From contig JAPFFF010000002.1 in the NCBI GenBank assembly GCA_039105265.1, forward strand, positions 6,820,001 through 6,884,000: a stretch of 64,000 nucleotides of DNA, written 5' to 3'. This stretch comes from Tritrichomonas musculus. Lineage: Eukaryota; Parabasalia; Tritrichomonadida; Tritrichomonadidae. Positions 51,690 through 61,832 of this stretch are shown one piece after another. The notes under the pieces are model-generated. The model was given only the letters and a program-made list of their open reading frames with translations, did no database searches and was not told the origin of the DNA. Numbering within the stretch: the stretch's first letter is position 1; every line of letters begins with the position of its first letter. Made by a program: the position numbers and the translations under genes.

Positions 51690-54047
51690 ATGAGAGTCAA
51701 AACAATATCGATATCCAAAGCGATTTTTTCCAAATACATCATTATTAGCCAAACAAATCCTACGCCATTTGTCACCATTACAGATTTTCTCTCAAAAATC
51801 GTTTCTATCGGCGATGAAATGCGACGATGCGTCGTTATTGACATACAAGGATCGTTCACAATCTATCAATTGTTAACAAACTGCTACAAAATCCCAAATT
51901 TTGTTGCTGAAAAAATTATAAAATTTTTTAGGCTCAATTGTTGACGATCAAGATTTCAGAAGATTCTTCTCAATTTCATTTTTAAATGATTTTCAAGGAT
52001 TCTTTTCATATAACAATTCAAATGCAACTAAGTCAAATCATGACAAATCAATCGATATCGTTTATCGGTTCACTTTTCGTGCAGCCACAATTCCAATTAT
52101 TTCTTTTTTAATCAAAAAGTGCGTTTTTGACTGGAAAACAGTTTTTATTAATTCGATAAAAATAGTATTTGAAAATTGTCTGAAAAAAATGTTGAGAAGT
52201 TACAATGAGGCAATCATTTTAGCTTATTCAATGGATCGAATTTACGCCAATTATAAAAGGAGTGTTTATGAAGCAATTAGTCTGGCTAATTTTGGTTTCT
52301 TCGTGAGAAATGATGATAATGAAATTGGACCTTTGTTGTATTTTAGATATCCGAGAAATTTGAAATGCAGATTCTTTCCGGTGTTTTCACTTTTACAGAG
52401 TTTGCTAAAGGCAACAAAAGATGTTGATAGTTTTTTTATGATGATTATTTCAACATTTGGATTTTTCAATGTTGAAAAAAAAGATGTTTCAAACCATTTT
52501 GATGAAAATGATCAGCGAATAATTCTTTTCATCCTTTTCCATTTCATTCTCTGCCTTATATTTGACACTTTTTGTGCTGAATAAAACTTCTTTTCAATCA
52601 TGAAAATGTGTGTGATTTCTGAATTAATATTAAAAGATTTGTCAATCGATGAAATTAACTCAATTTGGTATGATGATCAATTTTGTGATAATTTCTACGA
52701 AGATTCGTTGAGTTTCACTTTAAAAACAAAAAAAAAAAAAAAAAAAAAGACAAAAGATGAATCAAAATTCCATCTAACCGACATTTCTGAATGGCATCCT
52801 CTTCTTCCATACATTAAAATACTAACAATCATCCAATTGATACAGAAATTCATTCATGACAATCCTGATTCATTGATTATTTTTCCAAAACTTCCTTCCG
52901 GTTCTGAACATCTTCTTTTTTCAACTGTTCTTTTGTCTCTTGAATTCTTCATTTTAAGCAAGAAGTGTTGCAGAGATTACAAGATCATTCAACAGCTTGT
53001 ATTCAATGCATTGATTATCACTTCTCAAAATCAGGAGTATTTTTATAATAAAAACAAAGTTGAAGGTGACGAAAACAACGATGTTTTGAATGTTGATGAT
53101 TTTTCAGATTTGGCCACCAAGTTGAAAAAATTGACCTTTCCACAATTTCTGAGGAAAAAGATCGTTTTTGATGGTGGTCAAAATTCATTGATCGACCTGA
53201 TCGGCGGATTTGGAAAAATTGGATTGACGGTTTTGACAAGAATGAGCATTTTTTCTGAATTCGATGAATCAGCATCAATGAAAGAAGAAATATTGAAAAA
53301 GAACCGCCAAAGAGCGAAGAATCTTAAGATGCAGATTATGAATAACTATAATAAACAGCAAAAATCATTCCAATCTGCACCTAAACTAGGCAGCGAAGAT
53401 GATGAAAATGATGAAAATGATGAAAATCAAGAAGAATCTCAAAAATGGAATGCGGTATTTGTCACTTAGAAAACAAAGATGATTGCTTTAATTTTCAAAT
53501 CACCACTTTCATCCTATTTAAAATGGCGTTTTCGCGATGCAAAAATTTCTAATAATACTAATAATAATAATAATAAGGTTGATTTGAGTGATGTTCCAGA
53601 ATCATTTGAAACATTCAATTGCGTTCGAATTTGTTGTCATCCAATTCGCTCAAAATGCATTCAAAAGAAGCATTTCAGTTGTCCTGCTGACCGTTGTCCT
53701 AGGAATTCATCAATTCCAATAATTGCAGGTCTTTATGAAAATGATTCTGAATTAAATAAATCAGTTCTTTCTCAAGCCGAAAAAATTTGTTAAAAGATCC
53801 CTAATACGAAGGCCTCAAATTTGCTGTTTATTGTATGTCATCTCAGATTGAGGTGCTTGAAATGAGGCACGGATCGAATCCAGATTGCCTTGATGATACA
53901 ACAATTCAGTTTTCATTAAGAAACATCTGCTTGTGCATCTGGCATGTCTTAAGAAATGAGTCTCAAAAAGTTCTATCGTTTTTTGAGATGTGCTGCCATT
54001 TTGGATCATTTCGCACGTGGATCTCTTCTGTCGGTGATGTGAAATGA
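51690..54047 (+). pseudogene. Remnant of a UBR-type E3 ubiquitin ligase, copy B
   Basis: Same content as the copy A remnant. One central stretch (52600-53469, 289 codons) is longer than in A because the stop after NPDS is absent here, and the poly-A run in the frame is shorter. The basic helix RQRAKNLKMQIMNNYNKQQK, the acidic linker and the broken RING (CCHPIRSKCIQKKHFSCPAD) are all visible. Differences between the copies show continuing neutral decay after duplication. Confidence 0.62.
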
Positions 54048-54264
54048 CACCATACTGAATATGGCGGGTACAATGAAGATATCTTCTGTCGGTGATGTGC
54101 TGCCTTTAAGTTCAAAAACAATCGGTGTAAAATGACACCATAATAATAATAATAATTTGATTCTTTATAATTATCTTCATTATTATCATTTTCGTCATCA
54201 CCGTAATTACGATCATCATCATCATCATCACCACCACCGTAATACGGTGCAAGACATCCACGTT

Positions 54265-54410
54265 TCCTATGATTGTATGGCGCCCAGAGGCGGCGCTATG
54301 GTGAAAAGGCTTAGATCGTGAGCAGCGAACGGGCGGGCACCACGGTGGGGCGGGGGCTGCGCAACACGCCTTGAATGCGATTGATCGTCGGGCGTGCGTA
54401 TATTCAGACT
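54265..54410 (+). other. GC-rich bacterial-like flank of the L10 leader, copy B
   Basis: Equivalent to 44151-44296, with a few substitutions (gcgcccagaggcggcgc against gagcccagaggctgcgc). Confidence 0.5.
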
Positions 54411-54587
54411 CCTGTAAACCACAGACCGTTGGTTGAGAGTCATTCGTGGCTCTACGAAGTTTGGTTCGCCAAGCCAGCGCAGGTTGATCCCGAAGGCGTC
54501 GCAAGGTGCAGTTGTGCTCTGCCTGTGCGCTTTCTTGTTGTGGCGTCGCCGAGTTTCCAGCCAACGGCCGACTTAGGAAGGAACGCC
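54411..54587 (+). promoter_or_regulatory. Actinobacterial-type L10 leader, copy B
   Basis: Same sequence as the leader in unit A, ending in aggaagga five bases before the rplJ ATG. No difference from A is visible in this stretch. Confidence 0.65.
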
Positions 54588-55154
54588 ATGAAGAGGCTGG
54601 GAAAGGAAGTGGTGGTCGCCGAGCTTACGGTACTGTTCCGTAACGCCGGCGCTGTCCACCTGACCGAGTTCCGCGGGCTTGCCGCTGTGCAGATGTCCGA
54701 TCTGGGCGAAAAGCTAGGCCGCGATACTTCCTACACTGTGGCCAAGAACGCGCGGTTCCGCATCGCCTCTAAGGAAGCCGGCATCGAGGGCCTCGAAGAG
54801 ATGCTCATCGGTCCTTCCGCTGTCGTCTTCGTGAAGGGTGACTTCATCGACGCTGTGAAGACTCCGCGTGACTTCGCCAAGACAAGCAAGGCCCTCATCA
54901 TCAAGGGCCGTTTCGCAGACGGAACCGTGTATGATGCCGAAGGTGCCAAACAGCCTGCAGACCTCGAGTCTCGTCCAGAGCTGCTTGCCGAACTGTCCGG
55001 CGCGCTCAAGGGCACGATGTCCAAGGCCGCCTATCTGTTCAACGCCCTGCCAACGAAGGTGGTCCGCGCCGTCGACGCGCGGCGCGAGAGGCAGGAAAAG
55101 GCCGCCTGGTCGCCCTGCGGTCCGCCGCATAGCATCAATCCGGAACGCACATAG
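54588..55154 (+). CDS. rplJ: Bacterial ribosomal protein L10 (rplJ), Bifidobacterium-like, copy B
   Basis: 188 codons, open like copy A. Over the 259-codon open frame I see eight differences from copy A, and all change the amino acid: Ile/Met, Phe/Ser, Leu/Pro, Pro/Ser, Leu/Arg, Ser/Pro, His/Arg, Ile/Thr. Several are radical, for example Leu to Pro in VKTPRDF. That pattern is what an unselected passenger sequence gives, so I do not think the protein is used. The original L10 stop is missing here too, so it was lost before the duplication. Confidence 0.86.
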   Translation: MKRLGKEVVVAELTVLFRNAGAVHLTEFRGLAAVQMSDLGEKLGRDTSYTVAKNARFRIASKEAGIEGLEEMLIGPSAVVFVKGDFIDAVKTPRDFAKTSKALIIKGRFADGTVYDAEGAKQPADLESRPELLAELSGALKGTMSKAAYLFNALPTKVVRAVDARRERQEKAAWSPCGPPHSINPERT

Positions 55155-55209
55155 AAAATGAAGGCGCAGCGGCCTCAACATCATGCGCCACGAATGAAAG
55201 GAAGCCATA

Positions 55210-55320
55210 ATGGCTAAGTTCACCCAGAATGGGCTGCTCGAAGCTTTCGGTGAAATGACCCCGTCGAGCTCTCCAAGTTGTTCAAGGCCTTTGAAGAGAA
55301 GCTCGAGAATCGGACAATAA
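55210..55320 (+). pseudogene. rplL: 5' fragment of bacterial rplL, copy B
   Basis: Starts MAKFTQNGLLEAFGEMT and carries the same one-base loss as copy A, so the break predates the segmental duplication. Bacterial homology ends near gagaatcgg (about 55313). Confidence 0.82.
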
Positions 55321-56142
55321 CAAGCCTATTAGAATTATGTCAAGTAAAAATCAAGCTGATTCATTTTCCTCTATAAAAAAGCGTAACTAATGATTTTGGG
55401 GAAGCTAAATCATGATGGAGAAGACACCACTGTGGATCACTGTTGAAAAAGACGATGTTGAACTTTTCTAAAGAGTGCCTTTACTTAATGCTAATATTCC
55501 AATGCAAAAGTATGCTGAAAGTTCAGAATGTGGTTGTGAAAGAGAAGGATTAATCGAAAATCAAATTTATATCAAGTAATATATCAAATAAAATAAAAAC
55601 GAGAAAAAATAATTTTTTTTTTAGGATGCTGAAAAAGTTGATTTCAATTATGAACTCATAAATATTGGCGATACTGGCTGTGGAAATACTCTTCCAATAA
55701 AATAACAAAAATATATGAAGCATAATTGAATTTCATCATTTTTTATAAATCAAACAAGAAACTTTATTTTTGTATTAACATAAAACATTATTCATTGAAT
55801 TAAATTCTGATTATTAAATAAAAAAAAAACTTTTTCTCCAAAAGATTCTTAATAAAATTAATGCAATAGCAAACCAGGTTGCTCTTTCATAATTGTTCTT
55901 TGAGTAAAATTAAATGCAAATTTTTGATAAAAGTATATTGAATATAGTGATTTTATTTATAATTGGAATTAATAATTATAAAATACAAAATAATAAATAA
56001 ATATATTAAAATGAAGAATATAAAGTGAAAAATGAAAATGAAAATTTTTTCACAAATTTCTTTTTATCGTTTTTATATAAAATAAATAAAGCATTCAAAA
56101 AATAAAATAAATTGAAAGAAAGATTCACAAATTTATAAAACC
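55321..56142 (+). other. Tail of unit B and 5' flank of ankyrin-kinase gene C
   Basis: Repeats the coding-like remnants seen after rplL in unit A, then the shared upstream region of the ankyrin genes (tttataaaacc before ATG at 56143). This 5' region is nearly identical in A, B and C from aaatgcaaatttttgataaa onward and must include the promoter. Confidence 0.6.
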
Positions 56143-57075
56143 ATGAGTGAGCAAGAACTTCTTAAAGCATGTGAAAACGGATATCTTGACAAAGTTCGAC
56201 AACTTCTTTCTGCCAAAGAAATTGATATCAACTGCAAAGACATTTGAATCCAAAATCATTCATAAGATTCAAATCTAACATTTTTCATTATATTGAACAA
56301 TTGAAATATTTATGGAATTTAACTCGAATATTTAATCGTACGCCGTTGATTTGGGCTGCAAAAAACGGTCATTCGGAAATTGTTGAAACATTAATCTCAC
56401 AAGAAAATATTGAAATCAACTGCAAAGACATTTGAATCCAAAATCATTCATAAGATTCAAATCTAACATTTTTCATTATATTGAACAATTGAAATATTTA
56501 TGGAATTTAACTCGAATATTTAATTTTACGCCGTTGATTTGTGCTGCAAGTAACGGTCATTCGGAAATTGTTGAAACATTAATCTCACAAGAAAATATTG
56601 AAATCAACTGCAAAGACATTTGAATCCAAAATCATTCATGACATTCAAATCTAACATTTTTCATTTAATTGAACAATTGAAATATTTATGGAATTTAACT
56701 CGAGTATTTAATGATACGCCGTTGATTTTAGCTGCAATTAACGGTCATTCGGAAATTGTTGAAACATTAATCTCACAAGAAAATATTGAAATCAACTGCA
56801 AAGACATTTGAATCCAAAATCATTCATAACATTCAAATCTAACATTTTTCATGATATTGAACAATTGAAATATTTATGGAATTTAACTCGAATATTTAAT
56901 CGTACGCCGTTGATTTTAGCTGCAATTAACGGTCATTCGGAAATTGTTGAAACATTAATCTCACAAGAAAATATTGAAATCAACTGCAAAGACATTTGAA
57001 TCCAAAATCATTCATAAGATTCAAATCTAACATTTTTCATTATATTGAACAATTGAAATATTTATGGAATTTTGA
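56143..57075 (+). repeat. Ankyrin array C: start codon plus four units
   Basis: ATG at 56143 with the same first 34 codons as gene B, then four 188-bp units (56244, 56432, 56620, 56808) and a partial unit before the kinase. The variable residues are R-W-KN, F-C-SN, D-L-IN and R-L-IN (x1-x2-x3x4). Conserved parts match arrays A and B almost base for base, even though the downstream kinase is diverged. Confidence 0.85.
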
Positions 57076-58254
57076 AATATAATATTTCACATAGCAGCCA
57101 TTGACTATGCAAGAGAAAAAAGTCATCATGAAATTGTTGACCTCCTATCTAAAGGGCCGATCAAAGCAACCAAAGCAGAAACAAAAACGAAAGCAAAAAC
57201 AAAGAAAAAGGACAAAGCAGAAAAACGTTCATCCAATCAAAAAAAAGAGCTTCCAACCTCAAAAAGTCCACAAAACGAAGATGAAATTAATCAACTGAAA
57301 GAAGAAATTGCCAGGCTGAAGGGGTATCTCTTTGCACTGAAGGGTGACACGCGTGAACTGGATTTTTTCGACTTTTCAGATTACCGTGTGAAGTCAGTGA
57401 TCGGCGAAGGCGCCATGTCCAGTGTGAAGCTCGTTGTGAAGAATGAAGAGTTTGCGATGAAGGAGCTGAAGGGCTCAGACTACAAGTCAGTGAAGCGCTT
57501 CCTCACTGAAGGCGAGGTGATGTTTATTCTGCGTCACCCGTGCGTTTTGGACATCGTTGCAGTGAACTATGGAGACGACAGCCACCCGCCATCCCTGATT
57601 CTGAAGCTGGAGCCAACATCGCTCGAGTCCGCGATTGCTAAAAAAACACTTGAAGACATCGACAAGTGCCGCATCACAGTTGAGATTGTCCTCGGCATGC
57701 GCTACATCCACCGCCACAATTACATGCACCGCGACCTGAAGCCATCGAACATTCTGCTGAGCAAAGATTGTCATGCCCGCATCAGCGATTTCGGTCTTGC
57801 AAAAGAAGAAAGTTTTGAAATTTCTCAGACGAAAGAAGTCGGAACTCTTCGCTTCATGGCACCCGAACTTTTCAATGAAGAAGAAGACGAAGAAGAAGCA
57901 GTGAAATACACGAACAAGATTGATGTCTACTCATTCGGGATCACTCTGATCTACATCGTCACAGGCAGCTACCCAAAATTCAACATGAAAAAAGTGAGCA
58001 ACGGCGTCCTTCCTCGCTTGTCAGAGTCAATTGTGACTTGGGTTCGTGAACTGATTGTCAGTTGCCTGTCATTTGAGGCAGAAAACCGTCCGTCATTTGA
58101 AACAATCTTTGAAACACTGAAAGCAAACAACTACGACTTGTTCAAAGAAAACGATGGCAATAAACTTACACGCCAGCAGGAAAGCATGAAGAAAGAAATT
58201 GATGCGCGTGTACTGATGATCGAAGCCTATGAATTCCAGCACCAAAATGAGTAA
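57076..58254 (+). CDS. Diverged TKL-type kinase, C-terminal part of ankyrin-kinase gene C
   Basis: The frame is open for 392 codons from just after a TGA at 57073. There is no ATG before the one inside the Gly-loop (57412), so this kinase can be made only as part of a longer product with the array. Residues: last ankyrin half-repeat (HIAAIDYAREKSHHEIVDLL), a Lys-rich linker (many KAK/KTK), a short coil, then the kinase domain with GEGAMSSV, FAMKEL (Lys), HRDLKPSN, DFGLAKE and MAPE. All catalytic residues are present. It is clearly related to kinases A and B but diverged throughout, and lacks the UBR and bacterial sequences downstream. Third codon positions are GC-rich. Confidence 0.87.
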   Translation, partial: NIIFHIAAIDYAREKSHHEIVDLLSKGPIKATKAETKTKAKTKKKDKAEKRSSNQKKELPTSKSPQNEDEINQLKEEIARLKGYLFALKGDTRELDFFDFSDYRVKSVIGEGAMSSVKLVVKNEEFAMKELKGSDYKSVKRFLTEGEVMFILRHPCVLDIVAVNYGDDSHPPSLILKLEPTSLESAIAKKTLEDIDKCRITVEIVLGMRYIHRHNYMHRDLKPSNILLSKDCHARISDFGLAKEESFEISQTKEVGTLRFMAPELFNEEEDEEEAVKYTNKIDVYSFGITLIYIVTGSYPKFNMKKVSNGVLPRLSESIVTWVRELIVSCLSFEAENRPSFETIFETLKANNYDLFKENDGNKLTRQQESMKKEIDARVLMIEAYEFQHQNE

Positions 58255-58967
58255 AATCATCAATTTTTAACTACTTAATTAATTAAACATTTTCTAATTT
58301 AAAATTCTTTTCTTTTTCTCTTTTCTCATTCATTCTTAAAATTTATATAAATCAAAAACATTACATCTTTTTTTTTTTTTTTTTTTTTTTTTCTGTCGCT
58401 TGTAGTTTTAATTAAAGTTGGATTCAAAATGCTAGAGACAACATTCAATTTTTTTCAATGTTTCTCTGAAAACCTTGCATTCTACTTGGGGCTTATTGAC
58501 CTTTAAAATGTGTAATTTTGACCTTTACGTATTGAATAAGTTTGTCCTAAGCCTTTTGAATCTTATAATTTATAAATAAAACTTTTGAATTGATACACTT
58601 ATCAAAAAGTTGCTATCGTACAAAATAAAACCACTTTTCCAGATAAACAAAAGACATGTTTTTAATTTCTAAAGTCATTTTAAATATTTATTTTTTTAGA
58701 GGTTTTGGAATATAGAATCCTGTTAATGACATTTTTCAATGTATTCAACTATTTATAAATTCAAAAAGTTTATAATCTTGTCATTAAGAGGATGCTATAT
58801 TTTGGAAATTTATATCAATATTTCCTTGTTGCAAATAATATTTTGCAAGATTAATATAATATATAATTGGTATGGATAAAGAAAAATGTTTTCATCATCT
58901 ATTTTTTCAGAAAAAAAAAGTAAATTGAAATATTCAAATGCATATCGATATAAAATATTAATAAAAT
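58255..58967. other. Spacer with a short MITE
   Basis: AT-rich, with a T-run at about 58370-58392 and the MITE at 58415-58567. No gene. Confidence 0.45.
58415..58567. mobile_element. Short MITE related to the one at 21303-21913
   Basis: The left end aagttggattcaaaatgct-agagaca and the inverted right end ttgtcctaagccttttgaatc match the termini of the 21303-21913 element (aagtcggattcaa, gcttgggaca). TA lies at both sides. It is only about 150 bp long and looks internally deleted and older. Confidence 0.62.
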
Positions 58968-60684
58968 ATTACAGGTCGCGACATTCAAGTTGCAATTTTT
59001 TCCCGACCAAGTTGCAATTCCTCTCAATCTTGTGAATTTTTTTGAAAGGGTGTTAAATATGTTCATTTAACATTTTGTATTATCAAAAAGTTTTTATGTA
59101 CGTTTTTATCCTTTTCACGCCGACCAAATTGCATGTGACCGTTTATTATTTTTTAAAAAATTGAATGCTTTTGCCGACCAAGTTGCAGGCTAGCCGACCA
59201 AGTTGCAATTTTTTTCATTCAATTTTTTTTAAAATTTTATATAAATAAATATTAATTTAGAATCTTAAATACATAAAAATATTTTTAAAAAAATAAAGCT
59301 TTTTATTCAAGATTTGTTGAGATATTCTTATTTGAAATTTTAGCAATCTGGCCGACCAAGTTGTAAAAGCTCGCCAACCAAGTTGCAATTATGGTTACAT
59401 TTATGTAAAAAAAATATAACCACATCCATTGAATTCGCGACCAAGTTGCAACTTAATCCGACCAAGTTGCAACTTAATCCGACCAAGTTGCAACTTAATC
59501 CGACCAAGTTGCAATTCAGAAATAATATAAATTCGTATAAAAATTATTATAATTATGTAATAAATATGATTTTGTTTTCAAAAAACTTATAGATAATAAA
59601 TCATGTAATTAAATTGTTTTTATTTTAAAGAATAATTGATTTAAAAAGTTTTTTCCCATTCATTTTTCAATATCACTTTTTAAGCGATCAACGGTGCAAC
59701 TTAAATTATTGAACAAATATGGATTTTCAATATTTATAATTGAATGAACTAAATTCAATCGTATCGCATTGTTCGTTTGGAATTTTGCGGTTTCTATTCC
59801 AACATCGCCAATTATTTAAAAATCATCGATTTTAATAGTGCAATCATTATTATCAGTATAATAATCTTTAAAAATATTTAATAATAATATTTCATTTTTA
59901 TTTTTGATCTGAGAAGAGCGGAAATATTGTAGAACATTTTGGGAATGAAGGAGTAGTTGTAAAAAGAAATTACATAGCAATATCTCGCTTTATGATTTTT
60001 ATCATCAATATTATAAATTCCTTTAAATGCTTGAAAATCAACAGATAATTGGCTTTGGTGTACTTGATTTTGCAAAGCTCTTAATAAAGCTTTAGGCGTC
60101 GACATATTGATTTTTTCCTTCTATTTTGGATAATGTTTAATATACCAAAAAATTGAAATAAAATTCTTAACTTTTTGAATTCATCGCCGACCAAAATGCA
60201 ATTTTTCTCTCAATTTCAAAAAAACGGTCTCGCCAACCAAGATGCAATTTTTTATCCCGCCGACCAAGTTGCAATTTTTTTTTGTTGAATTGGTAGGAAA
60301 GTACATCTTCATTTATTTTTTTAAAAAAATAAAAACAATGAATAACGAGTTGGAATATAAAAAAAGGTTTTTTCATCATTTTTATCTAAATTTGATAAAT
60401 TGTATACTGATATTCTGTGAATTTCGTTGAAATAAAAGCCACAACTATTTTTTCCTGATTTTTAAAAACGAAATCTAATAATCATAATAATTATAAAATA
60501 TTTTTAAAAAATATTAATAATCTCATAAGATATTTGAACGGGAAATTGATTGCAATTAGGTCGGCGAAAAGGTGTCAAAAGTTACGTTAAAAAAATTGAA
60601 TGTTTCAGAAAAAGTGAAACAAATTGAGAGGGACTTGCAACTTGGTCGGGAAAAAATTGCAACTTGAATGTCGCGACCTGTAAT
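58968..60684. mobile_element. 1.7-kb element with 45-bp inverted ends and many GACCAAGTTGCAA motifs
   Basis: The ends are perfect inverted repeats for about 45 bp, starting ATTACAGGTCGCGACATTC. About 14 copies of gaccaagttgcaa or close variants lie within, four of them in a tight tandem at about 59440-59515 (gaccaagttgcaacttaatcc). Flanks share aaatattaat-like text, but it is too AT-rich to be sure of a target duplication. It holds only a decayed short gene, so it is non-autonomous. The superfamily is unclear. Confidence 0.82.
59660..60105 (-). pseudogene. Decayed short gene within the 1.7-kb element
   Basis: A 75-codon frame beginning MSTPKALLRALQNQVHQSQL has protein-like composition. Coding-like text on the same strand continues to a stop near 59660 in another frame (NAIRLNLVHSIINIENPYLF). 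No family recognised; it may be a cargo or ancestral gene of the element. Confidence 0.45.
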
Positions 60685-60812
60685 GAAATATTAATGAAAT
60701 CTGTTTTAATGAAAAATTGAATATCTTCTTCATTAATTAAATAAATATTTCATTTGCATATATTTAATGGTGCTAAAATAAATATTTAGACTTTTCAAAT
60801 TGTATCTTTTTG

Positions 60813-61651
60813 GAGAGGAGGGTCAACTAATTGAAAAGGCAATTTTTTCTCATTGTTTTCCTTTTTTTGCGTTATGTATTTAATAAATTCAAAATTTTAT
60901 TTTTTTTATAAATAATATAAAAACAATTATATATAAATATTACTTTTATGATTTGATTAAGGACAATCGATGAAAATTGGAGATTCTCAATTTCAAATAA
61001 TTCAAGATAGATCAAATGATGATTTAAAAGTATCCGCTAATATAATTAGAATAAACCATGCGAGATTCAATATTTTTACAAAATGGCTGAGATATAATCA
61101 GTTTTTTGAAATAATTACTGATGCTATTAAATCAACCATTGCCCCAAATTCAACACACCAAATCATTCAAAAACAATATATAAGATATATATGCGTATAA
61201 TAAATCTATTTATTTGACTAAATCTCAAATCCCAACTACCAATTTTTTATTAGAGTCATGATAAGTTACACTCGATCATTAGTTTTATACATTCTCCCAA
61301 GCAAATATATAAATTGATTTAAAATACCGTATGAGTAATTATTTTTTAAATCTATATACATGATTAAATATGCAAGAATATTTATAAAATATTAATATCC
61401 CATCAAGAAAAATTTGTAAAACTATAATACCAAAATTTGAAAAGAAAAAATTGAGAGAAAAAAATATTTGAATGGACATTCAAATTAATTTGGAATAAAA
61501 CATTTTTATCTCAATAATATAAATAAATTATAGAGATATTTTAGATAGAAAAACTATTATATATTATATTAAATATTATATGCACTTATGAAAAATCCAA
61601 ACCAATTATACTATGTGTTTTGGTGTTAAAAATTATGTTGACCCTCTTCTC
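60813..61651. mobile_element. 0.84-kb inverted-repeat element with 6-bp target duplication
   Basis: The left end GAGAGGAGGGTCAAC and right end GTTGACCCTCTTCTC are inverted with one mismatch. The 6-bp direct repeat TTTTTG abuts both (60807-60812 and 61652-61657). The interior has one short frame (60970-61200, MKIGDSQFQIIQDRSNDDLK onward) of unknown nature. The family is unresolved. It sits about 180 bp upstream of histone H3. Confidence 0.7.
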
Positions 61652-61812
61652 TTTTTGGTAGTTTTAAGAACATAAAAAAAAGGCGGGATAATATATATGC
61701 CATTTTGCTCCCATCAATTTTATATAGGATTGGTATATCCTTATCATTTGAAATATTCAGGAATAAAATGGTATTTATTTTAAGATATAAATAAAATAAA
61801 GATTATGTAAGA

Positions 61813-61820
61813 TCATTTTT
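61813..61820 (+). promoter_or_regulatory. Initiator-like element of the histone H3 gene
   Basis: TCAttttt at 61813-61820, with the A 18 bases before the ATG. Trichomonad protein genes are known to use an initiator of the form TCA-Y-T/A-T/A close to the start codon; this fits well. Confidence 0.6.
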
Positions 61821-61832
61821 ATTTAATAAGAT

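Larger units (their letters stand above)
45696..55809 (+). repeat. Segmental duplication unit B (about 7.06 kb plus a 3-kb insertion)
   Basis: Same order as unit A: ankyrin array, kinase, UBR remnant, bacterial rplJ fragment, AT-rich tail. The first 100 bp are separated from the rest by the TTAA composite element (45798-48846). The uninterrupted version of that junction is seen at 55890-55920 in unit C and at 38535-38560 in unit A. Confidence 0.9.

Noticed and set aside
38876-57075. CRISPR array interpretation of the 188-bp units
   Set aside because: Variable parts are 3-bp codons inside ankyrin-coding sequence, not spacers, and the host is eukaryotic.
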